A stretch of 64,000 nucleotides of DNA from Ceratobasidium sp. AG-K (lineage: Eukaryota; Basidiomycota; Agaricomycetes; Cantharellales; Ceratobasidiaceae), in assembly GCA_037039685.1 (NCBI GenBank), contig JAWNGF010000001.1, forward strand, positions 1,674,001-1,738,000, in the 5' to 3' direction. Made by a program: the position numbers and the translations under genes. Positions 1-11,636 of the stretch are shown here, piece by piece. The notes beneath the pieces are model-generated. The model had not been told where the DNA came from, ran no database searches, and saw only the letters and a program-made list of their open reading frames with translations. The first letter of the stretch is position 1. Each line of letters begins with the position of its first letter.

Positions 1-1445
1 CTCTGCCGGTGGAAACGCCGAAGCAGGGGGTAGCAAGAAAGCAGTTGTTGCAAAGCCCCCTAAACAAAAGGCACCCGCACCGAAACCAGACGATGTAAAC
101 GAGCGACGAGGCGTTGCCTCTCTCACATCCGCCACCGAACCGGCCCAATCTACCGCCGCCGATGTGGAGAACAAGATCCGCGACTTGAGGATATTCTCAC
201 ACTTTGGGGCTCGTGGGCATCTTGGCCAAAAAATCAAGGGCGAGATCCATCCCACGATTCTGCGACTTGGCCTGCTATTTGCAGAATACAAGATTACCGG
301 TGCTAATGCAAGGTGTATTTCGGCTCTGACAGCCTTTAAGACGGTAAGCATATATAAATGCACCCCTATTAAGGTGCTAAGGTCTTCTAGGTGATTGCAG
401 ACTATGTGACACCAACGAATAACTCGCTATCGCGCCACATCATGACCTACTTGTCCCCTCAAATTTCATATCTTACGTCTGCTCGACCAATGTCCGTGAG
501 CTTAGGGAATGCGATTAGAAGTCTGAAAGTTCAGATTAGCGAGATCGATATTGATTTGCCTGAGCATGCAGTGAGTAGCTTCCAGCCGGGCATCTATACT
601 CTCTGAGCTTTCCCCATAGGCGAAAACCGAGCTTTATTCACGCATTGACCAATATATCCAAGAACGTATCATTGCAGCTGATGTCGCGATATCGACATTC
701 GGCCTGGCAAAGATACATAACGGTGATGTAGTATTAACTTATGCGAGGTAGGTAATTCACATGTACACTGCGCATTTACTCACGGACTGCAGGTCATCGG
801 TGGTGGAAAAGCTACTAGTCTCTGCTCACCGAGCAGGTAAACGGTTTGAAGTTATCGTAGTTGACTCGCGGCCAATGTTAGAAGGTATGAAATACGAAAT
901 CGTTGGAGGCATTGATTAATAGCAGTCCAGGCAAGAACCTGTTAAAGACATTGGCCGCGGTTGGAATCCCATGCACGTACTGCATATTATCCGCGCTGGG
1001 AACAATCATGGAGACGGCATCTATTGTATTCCTCGGCACACATGCACTTCATTCCAACGGAGCATTATACTCGCGCGCGGGGACGGCACTTGTCGCGATG
1101 ATGGCCAAGCAACACAATGTTCCCGTGCTCGCTTGTTGCGAAACATACAAATTTTCAGACAGTGTCAACTTGGATAGTTTTACCAAGAATGAGTTGGGTA
1201 AGTGAATCGGCTGTATCCGAATTCCAACGCTAATATAATCTCTAGTTTCTTCTGCCGACAAGACTACCAAGGCTCCAGCTGTGCGCCCCAGCGCAAGGAG
1301 CCCACTGGACGAATTCAACCTTCAGCTCTTAAACCCCCTCTATGACCTCACACCTCCGGCCTATATCACAGCCGTCGTAACCGAGGTTGGACTCATTCCA
1401 GTATCATCAGTACCAACAGTGTTGTCGAGGGAGACACAAACATAA
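1..1445 (+). CDS. GCD2: Translation initiation factor eIF2B subunit delta (5' truncated by window edge)
   Basis: Regulatory subunit of eIF2B, the guanine nucleotide exchange factor that recycles eIF2-GDP; delta forms the regulatory core with alpha and beta and senses phosphorylated eIF2. The reading frame is open from base 2 with a Lys/Pro/Ala-rich segment, typical of the disordered delta N-terminus, followed by the conserved helical region (HFGARGHLGQKIKGEIHP) and the Rossmann-like C-terminal part with ISTFGLAKIHNGDVVLTYA, VVDSRPMLEG, an ALGTIMETASIVFLGTHAL segment and NHVPVLACCETYKF-like strand. Introns lie at about 343-390, 567-619, 749-793 and 1201-1244; the stop is at 1443-1445 after a short Thr-rich tail. 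The true start lies left of the window. The family assignment is firm; splice sites are by eye. Confidence 0.93.
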
Positions 1446-1853
1446 TTGTATTGAAGGACGTGACATAAATTGATGGATGACGAATAGACGCACAGGAAGG
1501 CTAATTTCCCGGTGGCGCCGGATTGAGCCTTTGTTTTGGGCACGCTGTATGCGCGAGGCTAAGAAGCAACTCGTGCACCTTTGTATGTAGGGGGCATGCA
1601 GTCGGCGCAGCAGGCTGCATGCTCGTTTACGTCGGTTTGACATGAAACGGGAGTAGCTACGAATAGACCTGTGACCATGCCCTATAGCTACGTGATTGTC
1701 AATCAGGTTGGATCAGCGCGATGGATCGCCTAAAATGGCAGGGTCACAGTTCTTTCTCCCCCGATTGCGAATATAAGTAAGCTGCCCTCCACCCACACCT
1801 TTTGTTCCCAACTACCATCACTAGCTCACTCTCCAGCGACGACCACAAGAGCT
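1446..1853. other. Intergenic, promoter of the next gene
   Basis: No coding signal on either strand that I trust. It carries the 3' end of the eIF2B delta transcript and the promoter of the following gene. An ATATAAG element at 1771-1777 lies about 80 bases before the next ATG and is followed by a pyrimidine-rich stretch, as expected of a fungal core promoter. Confidence 0.6.
1771..1777 (+). promoter_or_regulatory. TATA-like element before the R/S/G/Y-rich protein gene
   Basis: ATATAAG, about 80 bases upstream of the ATG at 1854, followed by a C/T-rich tract. Position and sequence fit a core promoter; no transcript data support it. Confidence 0.4.
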
Positions 1854-4004
1854 ATGACGTCCTACGGTGGAGGGATCCCATTCCCTGGCGGTCAGCCGCA
1901 ATACGTCAATCCCAATGCCTATGGTGCACCCCCGGCCGGCTACCAGCAGATGGGCGCGATGCCCTCGTCGATTCCCAGTGCGGCCCCAGCGGCTGACCCA
2001 TATGCAAACGCCCAGCCTGGAACTATCGCATACGCCAAATCTGAAGGCCCCGATGGCATCGCAACCTACACTCCGGTCATCGCCCAAGGTGTGCCCAATA
2101 CCCTTGCGCACGATCAGCTCGATCGGCTGACTGTCTGACTCAGAAACGATCTATCATACACCTGCGGGCCCGACTCGCGGCATCAAGTGGGTCACGGCTA
2201 CCTCTAGCCAGGCATCGGCTGCGGGAATCCCGACTGGAGCCATTACAGCCTCGAATGCTGCTCAGTTGCCTCAGACGGCGGGAATGATGCCCCCGATGAC
2301 CGTCCCTGCTGGGGCACTTCCTGGAGGTTACGCACAACCCATGTCACCCGAAGACGATTATCCCGTCATGAAGCCTGGCATGACCCAACGTGAATTTGAC
2401 AAGGCAGTCAAGAGGTGGTAAGTATTATATTCAAACTTATTCTTAGGCATGTGAATAACAATATTCGTAGGGAGAAGGATCGTCGTGCCGCCGAGAAGCG
2501 CGCTCGCAAGGAAGAGAAAGAGCGTGCCAAACGCGACCGTGATCGTTGGGAGCAAAACGCCCAGGATCCCTACGATATCACTGGCCGCGGTGAGCGCCCA
2601 CGCCGCATGAGCACTGGCGCAGGCTTGGGCTTCGAACGTCAGCGTCGTATGAGTGGAGGTGCCGGGCTTCGGGACGACGAACTGTCTCGCAAGCTGGAGT
2701 CCCTCGACACGTCCTTCAACACTCGTCGTGAACGTCGCATGAGCGGTGGTGCATATGCCCCCTCTGCTGGTGGCTACCGCAGCCGCAAGGGAAGCATGAG
2801 CGAGGCCGATCGCAACCGCAAGATGAGTGGAGGCTACGAGCTTCCAAGGCCTTCGTTCTATGCGGCTGCTGGTGGCGCACCTGGCGCTGGGGGATACCCT
2901 CCCTCAGGTGGATATGGTGCCGGCGCTCGTTCCGTGCCCGGGTCCCCCGCCCGTCCTCACTCTGCATTCCCTCCGGCAACTCATCGCGACGATATCATTC
3001 CTCACGGTGGACCTTCTCCTCATCCACCCTATAGTCGCAGCCGTCATCCCTCTCCTTCAATGACATCTACTTACCTCCCTGGGGGGTACGGAGGAGGGTA
3101 CGCCGGTCGTGACGACAAATATGGCCGGGATGATAAATACAGTCGCGAGGACAAATACGGTCGCGAGGACAAATATGGGCGCGAGGACAAATACGGACGT
3201 GACGACAGGTCGTATGCCGGCCGCGACGACCGATCCTATGGAGGTGCCCGTGATCCCAACTCTGCGAGCGCATATCCGTATGGCGCTGAGCGAACCCCAT
3301 ATTCTACCGCCTCCATGCCACTGGCTCCCGCTGATAGCTACGCCCTGACTCGTCGCCCTGCCGGCCCACCTGCCAGTGCGTTCCCTGTGTCTGGGCGCGA
3401 GCTCAACAGGGCCCAGCCTTTCACTGCCTTCGAGGAGTTCTTCCTTGTGGAAGACCTGCGCGAGTTGTTGCAACCGCAGCCTCCACCACTTCCCGCTGCC
3501 CTCGTTCCTCATGATGTCATGGCTGAGGAATGGGATCGCTGCATGCAAGTGAGTATCTTATATATTAAGAACAACTTAGAGGTCTAACAGGTCATTCAGG
3601 GTCTCATTCAGTTGACTTCCCAAGCCATGCAGACCGGACGCAGCAGTGCTCTGGAGCCTTTGATGGAGCTAATCACCCAGTGGAACACCACATTCTTCAT
3701 GCCACGTGGGGTAGATATTAGCATCTACAAGGGCAATTCGCGTCGCTCTGGGCCGCCCTTGAATATGCCCTCGAATCTGCGCTCGTTCGACGAATCCGAG
3801 AGTGAATCTGAGTCGTCCTCCAGCTCCAGTTCCTCAAGTGAATCCAGCGACGACGACCGATACTTCTCGTCCGCTCGTCGCGAAGCAAGGGCCGCTAAGA
3901 AGGCCGAGCGCAAGGCCCGTCACAAGGAAAAGGCCCGCCGCCGCCGTGCTCGCAGGCGCCAACGTAGCGTCTCGATTCGCGTTCGTGCTGTCCCGATCCA
4001 CTAG
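1854..4004 (+). CDS. Low-complexity protein with RRMSGG motifs, KYGRED repeats and a Ser/Arg-rich C-terminus
   Basis: I do not recognise a named family. Four exons (introns about 2089-2142, 2419-2470 and 3550-3599) give roughly 660 residues. The N-terminus is Pro/Gly/Tyr/Ala-rich, followed by a strongly basic, probably coiled segment (KDRRAAEKRARKEEKERAKR). Then come four R-R/K-M-S-G/T-G motifs, a Gly/Tyr/Pro-rich region, and about six tandem D-K-Y-G-R-E-D units near 3106-3215. The last exon begins with an ordered, probably conserved module (LIQLTSQAMQTGRSSALEPL to FFMPRGVDISIYKG), then a poly-Ser/Glu/Asp stretch and an Arg/Lys-rich tail resembling RS proteins. Such composition is common in fungal RNA-binding, condensate or septum-associated scaffold proteins, but that is inference. 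Coding is well supported because all exons join in frame. Function unknown. Confidence 0.8.
3106..3215 (+). repeat. In-frame 21-base tandem repeat encoding DKYGRED-type units
   Basis: Consecutive units of about 21 bases encode seven-residue blocks with the pattern D-K-Y-G/S-R-E/D-D, ending in two D-D-R-S-Y variants. Units differ mainly at the E/D and G/S positions. The repeat lies wholly within an exon and keeps the frame. Confidence 0.85.
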
Positions 4005-4413
4005 ATGGTGTTCTCCGCAGACACTTGGTCCAGTTATCTTACCTCGCAATGCCTGGTGTTTCGATATCCATCATCCAACGTTCATCTCATGCTAATTAAC
4101 GATCCCTCCTCCCGAATTTGTTAATGATGAAGCTTGTGGAAAGCTGGCGCTTCTCACAATACCCAGTTCCTGTTTTGCCTTGTTTCTTTTTCTACTACAA
4201 CATGTAGCAGCTTGCTGTGATCTACTTTGTACTTGTCAACTGAAATGGAAGTATTTTTGCTCTTTTTGAAAGACACGTTCGTGAGGATAACAAATGGGGC
4301 TCGGGCAGTAGCTGCATCAGGAACAGCCGGCCGGGGCCAAACCGCTCGGGTTTATATAGGTCTCCGCTGGCTAAACGACGACTACATATAATCTCTGGTA
4401 GATTTGATTCTCG
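4005..4413. other. Intergenic, between two plus-strand genes
   Basis: Holds a pyrimidine-rich 3' UTR-like stretch (about 4150-4260) and, near 4350-4390, a short GTTTATATAGG element about 60 bases before the next ATG that could serve as a TATA box. No gene seen on either strand. Confidence 0.55.
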
Positions 4414-5812
4414 ATGCGCAAACTCACGGACGCCCAGCCGACGTACACCGTTCCGTCAGATATACCTGACACCGATGAGGATCAGCCAGTTGGCGATGTA
4501 CTTGTATGCTCCAACTCTCGAGGTGACGGCCGTACACTAATTGGAGAGCCCTAGCCTCGTATAGGGCATGGCAAGTGGCCGTCGATAGTCTTTGGAGCCG
4601 CGACACTAGGAGCGGGGATCTACAACACCGAGGAGGTTCTCAATAGTCCGGAGCCCCTTCGTACAGTTCGCCTTGCCCTTCGGTAAGTTACGACGGGATC
4701 ATATATCAATTGCTCATTATTCTGATATTTTCACTAGATATGGTGTCCGTGCGTTTGACACATCCGCGTACTATGCAACTTCTGAAATTGTGCTTGGTGC
4801 TATATTGAAAGCCCTGGTCGACGAGTTCCCCCGCGAATCATACAAGATTGTGAGTGCCTATCAAACCAGGCCCAAAGGAAACTACTCAAGAGTGGCCTGC
4901 ATCCCCCAAGGCGACCAAATGCGGGCGGTACGGCGCCGCTGCAGAGGACTTCGATTACTCACGGGATACCATCCGGAAGAGCGTTCAACGCAGTCTCCAG
5001 CGACTCGGAACAGATTACCTAGACGTGGTCTATCTTCACGATACCGAGTTTGTTTCCTCGCCCGTGTACCCAGACGATCCCACTGGCAACCCAACTAGGG
5101 TTTTCGAGGACAAGGCTCTCGCCGAGGCTTGGGGATTGGGCGAAGGGCTCGACGGGCGTATACACGGGGAGGGTGACCAGAAGATTGTCGATGCATTTGA
5201 CGAGCTGCGAAAGTTGAAGGAAGCGGGGGTTGTTCGCGAAATTGGATTGACGGGTGAGTGGTTTGTGTGCATATAGTCACTCAACTTGACACTCTCATAG
5301 GATATCCATTGCCCGTTTTGCTTCGGTTGGGACGGCTTGTCACCGCCCACGGAAATCCGGCGGACATTATGATGTCCTATTCGCATTCCAATATCCAAAA
5401 CCACACATTTGAGGATTTCGCTCCCTTTATCCTCAAGACGGGCGTCAAACAACTCTTGACCGCCTCGCCCTTCAACATGGGTTATCTTACAGAACGGACT
5501 CCGGACTGGCATCCGGCTGGGGCCGAAATGATTGCGCTCAAAGATAACCAGCTCATAAAGATGTGTACATCTTGGCCGGGAGGACTCCCGAACCTGGCCA
5601 TGGGTTACGCATTCGGGCGAAATTCCGGGGTGATGGCAGATATTCCGACAGTTGCTGGTTTCAGTCGGACTAGTGAAGTGCACGAAGCCGTGTCCGTATG
5701 GCGCGAGGTCAGGGACAACAAATCGGCTGAACGCAAAGACAAGGAGAACGCAGTCCTTCAGGCGCTGCAAGAGTCGGGCTGGGAGAACTACTCATGGAGG
5801 AGCCCACAGTGA
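4414..5812 (+). CDS. Aldo-keto reductase, D-arabinose 1-dehydrogenase (ARA2)-like
   Basis: Cytosolic NAD(P)-dependent oxidoreductase of the aldo-keto reductase superfamily. It most resembles the L-galactose/D-arabinose dehydrogenase branch that oxidises aldoses to lactones on the way to erythroascorbate. All four catalytic residues are visible: Asp and Tyr in FDTSAYYATSEIVLG, Lys in TKCGRYG and His in DVVYLHDTEF. Five exons join cleanly with introns at about 4503-4555, 4684-4737, 4852-4912 and 5252-5300. The first exon adds a short N-terminus (MRKLTDAQPTYTVP) before PRIGHGKWPSIVFGAATLGAG. The C-terminal half keeps the barrel (TASPFNMGYLTERTPDWHPA). Stop TGA at 5810-5812. The exact sugar substrate cannot be read from sequence. 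Confidence 0.88.
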
Positions 5813-5890
5813 CTGATTGTATCACGTAATGATTTGAAGCAATGTGCAATAATTACATAATCTCTTGTGAGAAACAACAAAGCGTCTGGG

Positions 5891-5896
5891 CACGTG
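5891..5896. promoter_or_regulatory. CACGTG E-box
   Basis: Palindromic CACGTG followed by AA, about 140 bases upstream of the ATG at 6036. It matches the core bound by Cbf1-type bHLH factors in fungi. The same hexamer appears near several other starts in the window. Confidence 0.4.
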
Positions 5897-6035
5897 AACA
5901 CGAAAATAGGACGATCTCACAATTGACAGCCTCGAGGCAGGGTAGTTTCGATTGGCTATAGGCGCGTGTCAGACGGGTATGGCAGCTCCTTTACTGTTCT
6001 CCTTCTTCTTTGCTCACCACCGCTAGGCAGTCGTC

Positions 6036-9000
6036 ATGTCCAGATCACAGTCTGTGGAGCGGGATGCCAAACCGCTCCCCCCTGTTCCTCCACAAACACT
6101 TTCCGTCGTCGAATCAGTTAGCACATCTGCGACCGAACGAGCACGCCAGACGCTGAAGAAAATGTCACAAGATATACCAACCACAGAATATAGATCGCCT
6201 CTTAACATCGCCGGCAGAGTGAAGAACGGAGTGCGTGGCTACTGTTGCGGTGATGTCATGCGTCAAACTAAATGTATTGTTTTTTCTTCTAGTTATCGGA
6301 CATGACTCGGGAGATTCTGGTTCCTCAAGCGGGCCGCACTACCCACCATCGGGATCACTACGACCACAAAAGGGGGCCAGAGGGCTCGTATCCTCCCGAT
6401 TCCATCCCCCCCACTCTTCCCGAGGACGGAGACAGGGAGAGAATTACATCTTCTGAAAAAATCAGGAGACAGTGGGAAGAGAGTCAAAGGTCCCCCGAGC
6501 GACAGGACTCATCTCATCAACATTCGTCGTCGCGATCGCACGGGGACCTGCACCGTCACAAATCCACTACTGCCCCCCGACTGCTTTCCGCGCAGAGGGC
6601 TTTCCCTGGGGGTTTGGCACTCGGGACCACGGCCAGACGAGTCGCTCGAACAGCTTTCGCTCGAAACATCGTCGGGAACGTTCCGACGAGACCCCACCGC
6701 AAGACGAGATTTATGATCGTAGCGACGGCTCCGGGCACTCCAGCGACCGTTTAGAAATACACAACGCCACTCCACTTTACGAAGGCGACGAAATGAAGTT
6801 ACGAGGCCGGCCGAGTTTGGGCACTCGGTTCAGGTCGTCGCTCCAGCGTCTTGGAGTCGGGGCGACCCGCCCGGCCCAGCAGCGCACCGATATTTCGCGT
6901 TCGCCTTCTCCCAATGGTAGTCGACGCTCGCCCTCGCCGGAGTTTTGGCGTAAGCGCTCTCCCCATTCGTCAATCCGGGCAACCGAACAGTATAACACTC
7001 CTCGTCCTGCAGGGCTTCCTGACACTCTTCCTCGCATCGAATCTCAGAAGATTGATTGGGAGCAGCCAATCAACCGCGATACGCAATCTCCATCACGCCC
7101 CCCAGACGATGCCATCCCCACCATTCCTGATCTTGTCACCCCTGGCATCCACCACGAGCACGGGCCACGCGGCGTGCCTATCCTGGAACCTACCAAGTCA
7201 CGCCTCCTGGAGGCACATGAACATCTTCCTTCCCACCACATCGAACCAAGCCAGGCCACTACCATAACAGCTGTCAACCCCCCTGCGCCACACGACGAGC
7301 AGCAGGATACCATGGACAATCGTCCAGTCTTGCACAATTATGACGGCCCTTATCATTCCCATGAAAGCCACCCCGAAGGGCCTGGACGTCTCAAGCGACT
7401 CTTGTCGCTGAACAGCAAACCAATTCCGATTCCGATAGAGGGGGACGACAACAGACCCGCTCATGCTACATCTGCGAGTCCGCCTCGCGCAAAGGCTTAT
7501 GCTACACCTGCGGGGATCATTCGTTCCACCAGTTTGATCCGAACAAGGAGCCGGCGCAAAGATTCTACCAAACGCAAGGAGCGACGTGTGGATCCCGATG
7601 TTCATGTCGGATATGGTTTGTAGTCTTGTTTGATCAAGTCGAAGAGTGTCTAATGTGCAATACAGAGTCGGACCCTTGGGGGGAGGGGCAAGAGATCCTT
7701 CGTGACGCTCAAGGGAATCGGGTCTTTCCACAAGCGCCGAAACGCAAGACAAGCCAGAAAAAGAATCCCGGCGCCAGTGGCCCCACCAAGATTGCCCTGC
7801 CTTTGGGACAAGTGGAAGAATTCCACTCGGTACATTCAAACTCCCCGTCGGACCCTGTACCTCTGGATTCTGTGAGTAACGAGCCTATCATGCTAGGAGG
7901 ACACAAACGTACGACGAGTACATCAACGTTTCATACTGCACAGTCCGGCGTTACTCGTCCTGGAAGCCCTACGAGGAAGCTATCGTCCCAGTCTACCCAC
8001 CAGGCGAAATTGGCCGCGCCCGATACGAAACACGACAGGTGGCGGAGGTCACGCTCTGGCGCTCCTCGCAGACCATCCGAGACGCTCTTGACGACAACCT
8101 ACAGCAATGGGAACCAGTATGCTGACGAGGCGCCGGCTCTGCACGACCAACAGCCGCTTTTTCCCGAGCCCGATCATGAGTATGAGCAAGAGCACCCGGA
8201 GCCTCGCCACGATCTTCCACCGATCCCTCCGCTTCTTCCTCCTCCGGGTCATCGATCTCAGAGTCCGCTTGCAAGCGTTACCCACCGATCTCAGAGCCCG
8301 CTTCCGAACGCCACTCATCGATCCCAGAGTCCACTCCCGAATACGAGTCACCGATCTCAAAGCCCACTCCCAAGCGTGATGTATCGATCTCACAGCCCGA
8401 TCCCACCTGGACCTGCAGTACGCGTTCAGGTCACTCAGCCAACGTTGCCCCAAGCGCCTATCCCAGCACCTGCTCCAGTACTACCAGCGCCAGTCCCTGC
8501 ACCTTCACGCGTGCCAGTGCCTGTTCAAGCACCGCCGCATGTGCCATCGCCAGACTTCATGCGCACACCGGCGCCCCAGGGAACTCTGCCTGCGTACTCT
8601 GGTTATGCACCTACATCTGCGCATGCGTCTCCTTCACTAGCATCGCGTCCGCTCCCTGAAAAGCCCCCTCTTGCTCAGGATCCGGTGACGAATGTGCCCC
8701 CTTCCGGTTCGTCAGCGGCGATTGAGCGGGTCGCTTGGGCCAACTCTCCACCAGTTCGGACGCCTCCACCTCACGAGGCTATTAGTCATGCGTCGCCAGA
8801 ACAGAGTCCTCCGATACGTACTCCTCGTGCTCAAACTCCCTCCATCGATGACAGGCATATACACATTTATCCCTCGGAGTTGCCAGAATCAACTGAATAC
8901 GAGGACGACCCGCGCCACCGCCCGCACATAGATACCCATAGATCTCCTGGGCCCGATGTTCATTCGCCCGCCATCGATACGCCTTATGTTCTTCCTCGGA

Positions 9001-10159
9001 TGCCAACTCCTACCTTGCAGTCTCCAGGCGTGTACATTGAGCCTCCTTCTGGGGTTACTTCGCCCACAATTGATCACCAGCTAGGCCCGGGAGAGGACTC
9101 TCCCTCTCGGTCCGTTCGTATCGAGGGCGACGACCAACCCGATCGTCTCGACAGACCGGATCGACCGGATCGGGCAGAGAGGCCACAGACCAGTTCGATG
9201 TTGAGTAGTCGTCCAATGACCCGACAGCTCGCTGCACTGTCTATAACGGACCAGCAGCAGCGCCAATTGAACCGTCAGACTGGGTCGGAAATGTCGTTTG
9301 TGACTGTCGAGCCCTTGTCCAAACGTGAAAAGCTTGCTGCTTCGGTGTTGAGCATTTCTTCGATGCCTTGGTTACGCAACCGCACGCTTTCACGCGCCCA
9401 TCCATACGACTCGTACTACCATTCGACCCAAGATGGGGACTCGCGTTACTATGATCGACATCGGCATCCCACGGACTATTACAGCTCGCCAACTCCTCCT
9501 CAGCTCCCCCCTGTTGGTGCCACCACCACTGCTCCACGTCCGGAAGTCGGCAAACTGCCTTCATGGTATCCTCGCGAGCAGGCTGCTCGAGCGGCAGCTT
9601 CTACTCCTCAGGAGAGGGAATCTCGGGGACCCAGGATCGGGCAGGAAGCTTGGGGTTGGCGCTCGAGCCCACATCATGGTATTCCAGAGAAAACGAGGAC
9701 GTGACGCCTTCAACCAATATGCCGCCGTGGCCATACGCAGCTGGGGTAGTAACACCTGGACCAGAGCTTCCGAATGATCTGGTCCGAGGGGAGAGCATGA
9801 TGACTCCTCCGATGCTTCCTCCTCGGCCGGTCGTTCGTTCGCCTGAGCCTGTTGGGAGGCCCAGTGGAGAGAAGAAACGCGTGCCCAAATATCGTATCGA
9901 GCAGGACGAGCGGGGTCACCCTGTGCTTGTCCCAGAGCCTGGGTTTGAAGACAACCGATGGACGGTCTTTGAAATTGGAGGTGTGGAGTTCAAGCGAGCA
10001 CCCGGCACTGAGGAGGCTACAAGAGTACCACAATGGGTTCCGAAGCGGTTGAGCGGCTTGCGTCGGCCAGATAGTCACAGGCCACCCTATGAACATCAAT
10101 ATTCTGACTCGCCAGCGCCCATACACGCACCACTGGAGGGACGTCAATATGATACCTGA
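6036..10159 (+). CDS. Very long Pro/Ser/Arg-rich disordered protein
   Basis: Unrecognised protein of roughly 1,270 residues. It starts MSRSQSVERDAKPLPPVPP and is dominated by Ser, Pro, Arg, His and Asp with no obvious enzymatic domain. Introns: 6231-6292, about 7614-7665 and 9679-9740, each with good GT-AG ends and consistent phase. Between about 6550 and 6640 the frame must change; a 41-base GT-AG segment at 6555-6595 would do it, otherwise there is an indel. The middle carries five HRSQSP-type repeats and a Pro/Ala/Val run (PAPAPVLPAPVPAPSRVPVP). The C-terminal 150 residues look most ordered (RWTVFEIGGVEFKRAPGTEE) and may be the conserved part. SP and RS dipeptides suggest heavy phosphorylation. 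It could be a cytoskeletal or polarity scaffold, but that is guesswork. Confidence 0.78.
8250..8412 (+). repeat. 33-base tandem repeats encoding HRSQSPLP-type units
   Basis: Five consecutive units of about 11 residues begin H/Y-R-S-Q/H-S-P-L/I, with a variable tail such as ASVT, PNAT, PNTS or PSVM. The unit length in DNA is 33 bases, so the repeats are frame-neutral within the long Pro/Ser-rich ORF. Each unit holds an SP dipeptide, a possible proline-directed kinase site. Confidence 0.85.
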
Positions 10160-10416
10160 ATGATATCTAAACATGAACTTTTTGTATTCCGTTGATTCTC
10201 TTCTCTATATATGTAACGTTCGAATGATACGACTGTATAATGGGTAGTTGGATTGGGATTCTAGATATGTGGATGCCTGTTTCTATCGTTTGGACGCACC
10301 GCTTCTTTACGTCGAGTGAATGTTGGGCTTATTATAAGCGCCGCTCGGACCTCGTTTTCGACCACGACGGGCTGCCACTTGGCCAGCAGAATGAGCTATG
10401 TGAGGCGAACGCCTGG

Positions 10417-11410
10417 ATGTTTGAGCGGGTTGTCTCCTTACTAAACCATTCTATCTTTGTTCCCGAACCCACAAGGATCCCAGCCGCATCAGCGAGCTAC
10501 TGGCCCAGCTACAAAACTCGACTGCGTTTCAGAATGCTGTAACTTCTGGCCAGGCATCTACTACCGACCAAGATCCGGCCCTAGATACTCACTCGAATCA
10601 GCCAGCGAGCTCCGATCAACTACCACTCAGCTTTCAGCCTCCAAGCTCTGGTTCCACAGTGTTTGAACTTTTATCTCGCCTTAATCCTGGTTCAGCCACT
10701 GCCAACCAACCACTCCCCCCACTTTCGCGAGCAGCCTCAACGGATGACTACACTACCAAGCCTTCATCAGCCGAGCCGAGTACTAGCGGTACTTCTGGGT
10801 TGGACTTGCGCTACATGACAGTTCAACAAGCGTTGCCTCACATCTCAAAGCTTGCGCAGCGAGTCGAGTTCAGGGAGAAGGTAAAAAAGGTGAGAATTCT
10901 TTGCGCAGTCGTACTATTACTTAACTAATTTAATGGCCCCTTGAGCTACAAGAGACGCAGAATCAACTTGAGCAGAGCTTGTACGCGAGCCAGAGAGAGC
11001 TGATGAACAAGCACGAGCAAAGGGTCGCGTACGCGAAGAACAAGTAAGGCCGTCAATGAAGGATAAGCGGCACACTAACCGCCTTTACAATATAGAGCGA
11101 ACATAACTGGAGTATCACTTACAGAGAAAGATAACGAGGTAAATAGACTTTTCGCGTCCGAAATAACCTGAATGACTTAGAACTCAATCAACAGGACCTG
11201 GCTTCACAGCTCTCTCAGCAATTAAAAAAGTTCAACGCTAGCCGAGTGCTTGTTGCGTGGGACTCTCAACGCACAAAACAGCAATCCCAACTCGAATCTT
11301 TGGGTGTTCCTTGTATGTTTGTAACATCGGAATCCGCTGCTTTGCAGCGCCAACAAAGGGTTTTACGCATATTGATGGAGAGTATTAATGAGTCTGATGA
11401 CATCTCATAG
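10417..11410 (+). CDS. Coiled-coil protein of unknown function
   Basis: Five exons join in frame. I chose the ATG at 10417, which gives MFER before a 47-base intron (10429-10475) with a good ACTAAAC branch-point sequence, then DPSRISELLAQLQNSTAFQN. Further introns lie at about 10888-10950, 11044-11095 and 11139-11192. The first half is Ser/Thr/Pro/Gln-rich and probably disordered. The second half is helical with heptad-like Leu/Gln/Lys spacing (VQQALPHISKLAQRVEF; LQETQNQLEQSLYASQREL) and ends with SRVLVAWDSQRTKQQSQLES and a final helix. The consistent exon phases argue for a real gene of about 270 residues. I recognise no family. The first exon is the weakest part. Confidence 0.68.
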
Positions 11411-11636
11411 CGTAGCGAACTATTTCAAGTTTGCATAGATTGTCTTTGCACTACACATGTAAATTACGCCTTTTCCTGACTAGTAATGTAACCGCAACAT
11501 AAACACGGGTGACGGTAATGGTTTGTCAGCTCAAGGCGCTTGAGAGGACTAAAAATTAATTGCAAACTGCGTCTACCTTGCTTATACCCCATATTGTTTT
11601 GGTACCTAGACTCACCAGAGGCTTGTACCACCCAAA

